This document shows, piece by piece, positions 51,401-63,400 of a stretch of 64,000 nucleotides of DNA. Both the position numbers and the translations under genes were made by a program. Below the pieces are notes generated by a model. That model was not told where the DNA came from, ran no database searches, and saw only the letters and a list, made by a program, of their open reading frames with translations. Source of the DNA: Sapria himalayana (lineage: Eukaryota > Streptophyta > Magnoliopsida > Malpighiales > Rafflesiaceae); the NCBI GenBank assembly GCA_029783825.1, contig JAREIK010002985.1, forward strand, positions 123,501-187,500, given 5' to 3'. Position 1 is the first letter of the stretch; each line of letters starts with the position of its first letter.

Positions 51401-54400
51401 TACCAAAATCATCTAGTAGACCTAATAGATTTCATCCACTATGACAGTTATATTTATTAAAGAGAAGTAGATCATTGCATTCTTTCAAGCGAGTCATTGT
51501 GACATTTTCATATTTATTATTTTTTTTCTTATGCTAAAAATAAAATTATAGTAAAAAATAAACATTCAAAAATAATTAAATATCATAGTATTCAACTTAG
51601 GTATTGATAACTTCCCAATGTCTTGCTTATTGATGATAATCATATTAGTTTAATCTTTGTGAGTAATCTTTTCAAATAAATAATTTAACAACTTTATTTT
51701 TATTTTTACCAACCATTATTTGTAAGATAAAAAGATGCTAAAGAAAATATTATTTAGAATTAAGCAAGGTGGTTGTATATTTTCCATTCAACGATAATAC
51801 ATTCTTCTGAATATTTGAGTATTTTAAATTTTTTATTTGTTCATTCTCAGCTATATCATTTATCTCTGACTAAGTTGAAAATATTTTATTCTAATCTTGA
51901 TGAAATTTTGATATTAAAATATAAGACATATCAATAAAAAAAACTTATAATTTTCTTATATATCATAGATTTTTTTTATGTTTCATATTTTTCATAAAAT
52001 AAAAAAAAATTATTTAAAAAATATTTAAAAATTAAAATATGATAATATATTAACATATATATCAGACTGATTTAATAATTATTATATAAATCATAAAATT
52101 ATACACAAAATTTTATGCACCGGCACACACAACATAATAGGATTGCTAAAAGAAACAATAAATATTAAATTCAGATAGTTCAAAAACTACTAATTAGAAA
52201 AGAATTTTCAAAATATTTTTAAAGAGATATAAATTAAATCACAATAATTTCATCAATTGGATGTCATTTTATTATATAATTTTAATCATCATATAATCTT
52301 TCATATTATATATCTCATAGAAAGACTATTAAGTAAGTTTGTCTCATAAAATTTTTGGATGCACTTATTTTATTGTTGATTACTCTACAAGATAGGACAA
52401 GTTGGTATCAAGAATCGTAAGATATAATTTTCTTAGATATTCTAATACCCAAAGTGGGAAGAAATACTATTAATCAAAGACTGATATAATTTTAGTATGT
52501 GTCAATATTATCTTTTTTGATTTTAACTCATTTTTAATAAGCTTAGGGAATAGTGTGAGTCTGAATGTTATACATGAAACCATTATTTGTCATCCCTTGC
52601 CTATAGTAGAGCCTAAACAATCAATTAGTAGAGAAAATTAATTATTGGCTATATTTAATATTCAATATAAAATTATTCTCATTGAATCATCTTAACTACC
52701 AACAAATTCATATCATATTAACTCTAAAGAGAATACATTTCCTGGAAATAAAAACTTGGACACTCAACTTAATTTATGCTAAAAGAGAGGAATATACTCA
52801 AATTGTTCAGACCATATAAGAGTCTATCGAGTAGTTAGATTATCATGCAACTAATTTCTCTGATGTTGACCTTACAATCACTATCCAAAAAGAGAAATCA
52901 TCAATAAAATTTACTCAATTTTATATTTTTTATGATATTCTAATCATGTTTTTTATTGTTTATTTTATTATTTTTCTTGATAGTACTAGAATACGCGAGT
53001 CTCATTTTAAGGTATTATCTCATCAACAATGACAACATATCATAATAAAAGAAATGCATGATTTTCACTCTAATAGAATTTTGAAACTAATATCATTGCT
53101 TTCAAAAAAATTTAATATCACACATCTTTAATATTAGCTTTTGTTTGTTTCTTTGGAGAAATCCTGATTGTATAAAATTAGTAATGATTATCTACGTAGA
53201 TAAAATTCTAATTATTAGAGAAAAAATTAGAGATCATTCAACTCAAATAATACCTTCATGCATAATTTTAGATGAAATCTTAGAATATTTTGTCATTTTC
53301 TTGGTATAAATGTAAATTATTCAAAGTGATATATAATATTATCACACACGAGATATTCACTTGATACACTTGTAAAAAATTAATCTTATGGGTTGTGTTC
53401 AAGCAAATATTCCTATTGATATGTGCATTGACTACACTTTTGATACGAGCATTCAACTAACACTATTAATTACATAAAAATCATATGAAAAATTAGTTAT
53501 ACAGTCAATATAGTTAGTTATTTTTAAAATTATCCTTAGCAAGTTCAACATGATGCAATTCCTCACATACAGAGATATGTGAAAATTTTTAAAACTTAAA
53601 ATCTCTTTCAAATCAATGACACTGCCAATTGGCTAGGTATTCAAATTTAAATTTGACATTAACATGCAACAAGATGAGGTAGACAACAACATTTTACAAT
53701 TTCCTTTGAGGCAACCATTGTCTCCTAAAAAAATAAAAAAAAAAAGACAAGTATTTCAAAATTTAATACATAGAGTGTTTAGAATGATTACAATAATTAA
53801 AGGTAAAGTATTCTGCAATTTTTCTCTTGAAAAAATTAGAATATATAGCCATTATTGCGATAATCATATATGCACTTTCTTAGTTACTTATGACTAAAAT
53901 CCATCTTTAATAGTTACTTATGACATAAATTGAATGCATCAACTACTCTAAGAGATCATATATGCACTTTCTACTATTAGTATCCTTTATTGTGATAATC
54001 AGAAGCAAAATATATAGCCTTTAATATGATATTTCACAAGCAAATAAAATACATAGAAATAGTATAATTCTACTAAAAGAGATTCAAAATAAAATTATTA
54101 CTACAACATACATTCAAATAGCAATACAACTATCAAACATCTTCACAAAAGATACATCAGATTATTTTTTTTTTTTCAAAGCTTAATGTTGTGGATTTAT
54201 ACATATCAATTTGACATTATATTTTTTATTGTTTTTATTTATATTTTGGACTTTTAATGAGAGTACCCAACATGCGGGCTAACCAAATTACTTTTGCAAA
54301 TTATATAAATATTATTTGATCTATGAATTTTATTTAAGTGTTATTTCATTTTATCTTCAAACTTATTTAGTAATAGATTCTTTAAAAAACATCTTCAAAA

Positions 54401-57400
54401 AATATCACAATCATACTCATAATGATCTTCGTGACCTCCAATAAGTAGCATATGCACACCTTTTTGAGTACTAGAGTACACAAAAAATATAAACTTGATG
54501 ACACAAGCAATTATCTCCTCATTGTTAGGGTGAGATTATGTACAAAAAAGAACCGCCAAAAATCTTGGATAGAAAATACAGAAATTTCTATCATAATTAA
54601 AAAATTGATATAAAACATAACCAAAAAAGATATAAGATGATATAAATGAAGCTTATATTTTAAATAATCAATATAATTAAAAATTTCTTAGATTTTTGAT
54701 GATATATTCACCTTAATGAACCTCTTCACATATTTAAACACGTAAACAATATTTAGGCCTTGGTATCTAATTTATTGATCATGAATATTTTTATCTAGTT
54801 GTATTTTTAGATTCTAGATGAGTTTAGCTTGCACATAGAAAATATTTATGATAAATTATAATATTTTTCTTTAAGACAATCTCTTTAGGTGACAATTAAA
54901 CAATAAGATATATATAATTCATCCTAATATTTCATGAGTAAACCAAAATATAAAAAAAAATAAAATATTTCTTTCTCAAAGAGAATATCCAAAATTAGAT
55001 ATTTACTACAACATGAACTACTATGATAGATAAGTCAATCGACATATTTATGATCTTGAGGAAACTTCAACATAATTCTCTTTTATCTAAGCTCATATTC
55101 TTGATATTTACATATCCGCTTAATAAAAAATATTATGATTTTTATATTTTTATTTTTTTATTCATTCATTTTTCTTTATCATTCATTTTTTTAGATTTAA
55201 AAGATATATATCAAATTACTCTTACTTTTATTAGCATAATTTATATGGATACCTCAAACTTTTATTAATATATGATAAAGACATTATTATTACACGTAAT
55301 CAATTAAATATATACATGTAAAATAATTCTCACAGACCACATTAGAAACATAAAATTTAGATAATCTTAAATACATTATTGGAATTTAGATGATTTTGAT
55401 CATATGTGTGAAAGACACAAAGCACAATAAAGCGCAAAGGCCTATTGGAGCCTTAAGGTGCAAGGCGCCCTTAAGGCACATACTTTTTTATGTATGACAC
55501 AATCTATTTTACATATATATTTTTAAAAATATAATCACCTTGTTATGTTAGGTGTAAGGATATTTTAAAAATTAAATTTTTGACATAGTCTGATTTGTTA
55601 GACTAATCCAAAAAATTATGTAATTAGCTAATCAGACTAATCTATAAAAATACATGGAGCTCGTGGTCGAGCTCCATGTATTTTGTCCAATCTTGTGATG
55701 CACTGTCAGTGTGCCATGCTGTCCCCCATTATATTTATTGACTGCCACTATATTTTTTATATCTCATTTTTCTTTACTAATTATATATTGAATCCAATTG
55801 TCACAACTCATATACATCAATTTATCAACTACTCATTATTTGTTCTTCCTTTGAATATAATCCACCAACTCACTTTCCATCTTCCTCTAGACCTCCTCTT
55901 ATAATCAAAATTATAAATAACGTAAATAAATTTTACATATATTCCTCAAGTAGAAGAAAATATCCAACATGAAAATATACATGTCAACTTGATATGAAAG
56001 ATACAAATACTCTTATTTATATTTTTTATGATAAAGTAACAAAAAAATATATTATAAACAAAAACAATATCTTGTCGGAAGAGTTAGAAATCAAAAATAG
56101 ATACAAAATATCTCAAATATGTTAGGAAAGAATTGAAAGAATATATATTAATCAAAAAAACTCAAAAAATTAATTAAGTTTTGAGAAGAATAATATAAAT
56201 AAAAATTTATTTTAGTCCCAATATAAATATGATGAGAATATAGATGTTGCTAATAAAATAATATCAAAAAATATTCCCAGTAGTAATTGTAAAGTTGAAA
56301 AGAGTAATGATAGCAGTAATAACTTTAAAAGATCAAGACAAAAAAATCCACAGATTATTTCTTTACTCCTAATCCAAAAATAATAATTCAAAATAGTATA
56401 AATACTCAATTCACTCTTAACAATACTTACAAGAAAGAGATTAATGAGAATTGATATTTTATTATATATTCACATATATGATGTCACAATTCCAATTAAT
56501 ATGATGAATTATACTAGTTTTCAAATAATATTCAAGATAATTAGACAATATAATTTAAGATATAATAGACTAAATTTTCATGACATAAGAATTACTAATA
56601 TAAAAAAAAATTGACACTATTAAAAATTTAATAAAAAATCATTTCAAAAATTAAAAATAAAATTGCTATCAAATATGTCAAATGGATAAACTAATATGAA
56701 AATAATTAGTGAATTTTATGATATAATTTTTAAGATAAACTATATTCATGAAATTCATTGATGTCTCTTCTATGATCAAGCTGTAAAATAAATTATTTAA
56801 ATTATTTGACAGTTAAATAAAAGAAATTGGTAAAAATAATATTATTCAAGTTATATCAAATAATACTTCAAATTATATGATGATAGATATTTATAATTTA
56901 ATTTGAATTTTTTTATTATTTATTTAAGTCGTCACATATTACATAATACTTTTATATTTATGTTTTATTTTAACTTATATAGGAATATTATTAGTATTAA
57001 AAAAAATTGTATTAGACATTATGTGTTGGATATTGTCTTAACTTATTGTTAGAAAATATTAAAAACTATCACATATCAAAAAGGCAATAGGATAAGTCAT
57101 ATCTATAAGTAATTATATTTATTATAAAATAAGATTGCTCAACATGAACATGATAAGACAATTTATTGAGCAAAAAAAATTATTGAGGCCTGCAAAGACT
57201 CAATTTGCTATGACCTTTATAATCATATCTCGTATCAATGAATATAAATAAGTAATTTAAAAAAATATTTACTAATTCATTTTAAACAAAAAATAAATAA
57301 ACAAAAGAGTAAAAAAAATATAGCAAATATAATTTGCATGCCTCATTATTAAAACATTGTCATGTTTTGTTTGAAAGTGTCAAACTCTCTTATACATATC

Positions 57401-60400
57401 CTTTGCTTGGTGAATGGTGAAAAAGATCTCTTATGAATTATATTTATGCTATCAAAAAAAAAAAAAACAAAAGAAATGATAATTAAAAATTTTAATGAGA
57501 ATAAAAAAATATATAAAGAAATCATAAAAAATCATTGATAAGAGATAAAAAATATATGTAAATACATATCAAGATTAATGAAAAAGAGGTAAACAAGTTA
57601 CAATTATATCATAATCGAACTTATAGATACAAACAATAGATATTTTTGGCAATGAGTTTACCATTATAATAAGAAAGACTAGACTTTCAGGTTAATTATT
57701 CAGTTTAGTTGATTATTATGTTTAAATTATTATAATTTTTTAATTGAAATATATAAAATATTTAACTACTAATTAATTTATAATAATTACAACTAAAATA
57801 ATATGATATATTTGGATCAGTATTAGAAATTTACAAAAATTTATATTGCAAATTTTCAGCCCAACATGTAGTATATCTAATTGTAAAAAAAATTGAAATA
57901 TTTTTGAGAACATAAACTAATACAATAATTATATGAATTAAATATTTTATTATATTATTTAATATAATATATAATTTTATAATCATAATTTTTTATAGAT
58001 TCATAGCAAAAAAAATTTGATTAGAATATCAATACTTGAATGATTTGGTGTATATTAAATACAACCGTGTCTTGATAAAAAAATTCAAAGAACATCATAC
58101 TATTGATCCTATTTTTTTAAATGATATAAATGATAATAATGAATAATTGATAAGAAAAATAAAAAATCAAGATACTATAGAAGATAATTTAATATTTGAG
58201 TATAATAATTTAACATAAGATGATATTGCAAGAACTAGTGAAGATGAAGAGTTTAAGATTTATACAAAACCTAAAATAAATTCAAGCAAAACATAATCTA
58301 ATTATTAAGTGAGGAAAATAAAAGTAATGAAGAATTCAAGAGTAATGATGAAATAAATTATAGTGATAATAATTTTATTGATTTAGAATTTAAAAAAGCC
58401 ATATAAATATTTATTTTGTTTATCTTTTTAAAATTTTTTAATTTTTGTTATGAAAAAAATATTAATGATATTTCATTTTAATATTTAATATGATATATTT
58501 AAAATTTAAATTTTAAACTTTGTTTGTTGAATTCTTAAAATTGAATTATTTTATTTTATAATTTTAAATAATTATAATAGTGAGAAATACTAATAATGTT
58601 TGATTTTTCTATTTAATATTATTTATTTATTTATATTTTATTAACAAATAAAAACTATAAATAATTATTTAGTGAAATATATTATTTTACATATTTTTAT
58701 GTGTAGTGAGCCTCACAAAAAAAAAAAACCTACTCCTTAATTACACCTTGTACCTCAAGACTCCAAAAGGCTTCTACACGTCGATACGTCTAAAATCTCA
58801 ATTAACTATGAATATTATGATAAATATAACTACATAATATAATAATAATAATACTCAATAATGATCAAATATATACAAGAAGTATATAACTCTATCTTAG
58901 ATTGGAACAATCCATGTGTTTAGTGTTTTCATCCATAAAGCATAATAGCAAGAAAAAAATAAATAAAAAATAACTTGAATCATAACAAGTGGAAGCTAAA
59001 GAAAAAGTATTTTTGAATACTAAAAAAATTGTGATTAGCTAAAGTTGGAAGAAGTTAGAGACATTTATAATAAAAAACTTATAAATGAAGAGAATAAATT
59101 TAATAATAAAAATTTTATTACTAATAATACATTCGATAAAAAAATGATAATGACACTTGAAACAAATATTTAAATTAAAAAATTTTGAAACATAATTATG
59201 ATTTTTTTATAAAAATTTAGTAATACTAAAATTATTGACTCTAATTTCCATTTTTGTAATTAATTTGTGTTTTTGTGAAAGTGTGAAATTAATTTTTTTA
59301 TTCAAATAAATTATTTGTATATTATTTTATTTATGCTATTTTAATTTTATACATTTTATAATTATTTTTTTAATCATAAAATATTTGTTTAAAATAAATA
59401 ACACTTAGATGATTTGGGGCTTGCACATTGCCTCGCAAATAGAAAAATAGATGTGTCAAACGGGCCAGGCCGGCCCGGCACAAGGCACGGCACGGTTCAG
59501 CCGTGCCTGGGCCAGCCCGGCACATTTTTAAACCGTGCCCGGGCCCGTGTCATGCACGGGTCAGGCACGAGCCATGCCTAGCCCGAGCCGTGTCGTGCCT
59601 GGCTCATGTCGGGGCACGGCACGCCGGCACGGTTTCTTCCCGTGCCGGTTAGGTTTCACGCGAGCACACGTGGGCGTGACCCAGACCCTCCCGAAATAAA
59701 GCCCACGGGTCGGGTCTGAATGGACCCGACCCACGGTCCCGACTCCCGACCCAATCCCAACGGGGAAAAAAAAATTTTTCAAATTTGATTAAATTTCAGC
59801 CGTTGGATTCGACTCCAACGGCTAGGGGGCAGAATCCAACGGTCCTCGTGATTCTGCCCCCTAATTATATATTAAAAAATCAAAAAAATATAAAAAAATA
59901 TTTTTTTTATAAAAAATTAATATCTTTAATCTATAAATTCTACCCCCCTCCCTATAACAATTATGTTTTTCAAAAACATATAACCTCTCAAAACTTTCTC
60001 TCTCTCACATAAACCGTGCATCTCTCTCTCGGGTCTCGGGATTTTGTTTTCGACTTGGATTTTCGTGAAACTCGACTTGAGTTTTGAACATCAGAACTTC
60101 CTGTGGGGCACCTTGGACGTGACTGACCTCATTGCTTTTACCGGGTAATTTATTTTACGTTTTTATTTACTTTCTCTCTCTAAAACTTCTCTATCTAGAA
60201 AAAATTAGGAAAAAATAAAAAACATAAAAAATGACAAATACACCTGACACGTATTTAAATTTGGAAAATGAAAATGTTAGTGTTACACAGAGTCTACGGC
60301 TGCTGAAACTTTGGTTTCTCCAGTCGTCTCAACCCAAAGTTCTAAAAAACAAAAAATTAGGAAGACTTCTGTAGTTTGGACTCATTTTAAAATCATAACA

Positions 60401-63400
60401 CAAAAAAATACTAGGGGTGAAGAACAAGAAATGACACAGTAAAATATTGTATGAGACTTTTAACATGCAAGAGTTCATTTGGGACTGAGCACCTTAAGAG
60501 GCATGCCGAATTATGCACCAAAAAATATGGACCCTTAGATCCTAGGCAAACCCAACTCGGCACTACATTTTTTGAGACTGGATCGAGTTCAGTCTCAAAG
60601 TTTACTCCCTTCGTATACTCCAGCGAGTTGGGTAGGGACGGCATGGCCAGGCTCATCACATTGATGGGTCTTCCGATCAGATTTTCGGAAGATCCGAGGG
60701 TAGTGCGCATCATGCAGACTTATTTTCAGCATTCCTATCGTAGGATTACTAGGTCCACATCTAGGAGTGACATACTAAAGATATATAAGTTAGAAAAACA
60801 AAAAATTATTAAGAAATTTATGGCATATAGTGGAGTGGTGTCTGTGACGTCCGATATATGGACAAGTCACGATGATTCTTCTTATGCATGTCTCATGAGT
60901 CACTATGTAGATTCTAAATGGACAATCAATAAAAAAATTTTAGGATTCACTGATATTCTTCATCCTCATGATGGCCCGGCCATTTTTGAGTGTATGATGA
61001 AAATATTTAGGGAATATAAAATTCAAAATAAAATTTTTAGTGTCATATTCGATAACGCTTCTAATAATGGAGTAGCGATCAATATGTTTGTTAAGAATAT
61101 TAGAGACGCACCATTAGGAGAGATCTTTCATGTCAGATGCATGTGTCACGTGATTAACTTGATTGTTCAAGTGGGTATGAAGGTGTGTTCCCACGCGTTA
61201 GATAATATACGCAATGCAGTAAAGTATATTCGCACTCCTCGCAGACAACAAGAGTTTGGTACTCTCTGTTTGTCTGCGAATCTTAAGAAGAAATTCCAAT
61301 CGGATGTAAGACATCGTTGGAATTACACGTACTTAATGTTGGAATCATGCGTTGGATACGAACACGTGATATCCGACTACGTCAATAATAAGAGTGACGA
61401 ATTTATTATTGACGATACTGACTGGGCTTCAGGAATTTTATTTATGAAATTCCTGAAGATATTTTATGACACGACGAACATGTGTTTGTCGGTTTATACG
61501 CCTACCACTTGCATTGTACTCTGGTGCATATGCAACATTAGTAGTATATTTAGGAAATATCGAGCTGACCCGATGCTTAGCCATATGGTTGCAGAGATGG
61601 AGACCAAGTACTTGAAGTACTGGTCTACCGTTCCATTTCTTTATTACCTCGCTGCATGCATGGACCCTAGGGCTAAGGTGGAAGGGGTAGAAAATACCGT
61701 GGCTTTCATTTCCTCGTGCATGAACCTGGAAGAGCCACCTGAAGGGTTCATCCACGAGAAGTTGACTGACATATTCACATACTACGATACTAGGTATGGT
61801 GGTGGTGGTGGTGAGACTGTGATTACGGATATTGATACCTTATTCGAAGATGACGATTATTCCATTCAGCTAGCGAAGGGGAAACGTAGGGGCGAACCAT
61901 CACATAGGAGCGAGCTGTCTCAGTACTTAGATACCGATTACTGTTCAATCCTATCACATTCTGATACTAAGAATCTTTATTTATTATAGTGGTGGAAATC
62001 ATATGAGTCCACCTATCCCGTGCTATCTAGGATGGCACGGGATCTACTGACTCCTCCGATGTCGAGCGTAGCATCGGAGTCTACTTTTTCTGTTGCATTG
62101 AACGTGATTTCGGATAGGAGATCAAGATTACGTCCAGATATGGTTGAGGCCTTGGCATGTTTGAAGGATTGGAAGGAATCGAGGTTTAGCACACATGATC
62201 GTGCTGGAGCTGGGACTGGGACAGACACTACAGTCGCATCCACATTCACTATGATGGCGGAAGAGTTGATTGCCGATGATGATGATCCATATGATATTGA
62301 TCTTGATGTTGCGGCTTATGATTCTCATAATATGCCGATTGACGATTGATGATGATCTGCTATTTTTTTTCGATATTTTTTTATTCATTGTATTTGTACG
62401 CTTTGTTTGTACGTTGTGTTGAAACTTATACTTGTTTTGTTCCGACCATCGGTTTCAAATACATGATTGGTAATTTTTCATTTGTGTTGTTTAATTTTTT
62501 TCAAATTTTTATTTTTAACTAATATAATGTATTGATTTATTTTTTTTATGATTTAAATTTTATTTTAAAAATTAATAACTTTAATATATAATTAATAAAT
62601 ATAATAAAAGCTAAACTAATTTGAATTTGAAAAAAAAAATAAATTTCTAAACTTTGTTTTTTTATTTAATTTTTATTTTTAACATTTTAAAAAAAATTAT
62701 ATTTAATAATTAATACTCTACACTTAAGCAATACAATTAACAATATATAAATTTATTTAAAAAAAAAATAAAAATAATATTCTGCCTGTCCGTGCGGCCT
62801 CCGGCCTGCCTCTCCTCTCTCACTCTCGGTCTCGGGACTCAGGCTCGGCCGCTCGGGTCAGCCTCTGCCGTCTGCCCTGGCTTGTACGGCCAAGCCGGGC
62901 CCAGCTATTTTTAAACCGTGCCGGGCCGGCCCGTTTGACACCTCTATAGAAAAACATCTTATCCTAATTTTTTATCATTATAAACATTGACTTATCATAT
63001 TACCAAATTAAATTTAAAATCTCAATGTTATCATGTTGAGCTAGTTCTCATTTATTTTCATGGTTCTTTCAAGTTTGTTATTAGGACAAAATCACTCTTA
63101 GTCTGTCACTAGCTATGTTTATTTTTCCGTTTATAACTTATAAGGTCTGTAATATGGGAATGGTATCCATTTATAACATAGACATTGAATTCTTGACTGT
63201 TCCCAAGTTAATTTTACTTATCACACAAAAGCATGGCTTTGACTGTATCAACGAATTCAAAGGTAACTCATCAGCAACGAATTCAAAGATAACTCATCAG
63301 CAACGAATTCAAAGATAACTCATCAGCAACGAATAATCCATCCAGACGATGAATTTAAAAATGTCCTGTCGGTTTCTCTACGCCACAATGAAAGAAGATG

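Noticed and set aside
61438..61755. 105-codon open frame on the - strand inside the intron 1 hAT element
   Set aside because: Antisense shadow of the transposase, which has strong motif support on the + strand.
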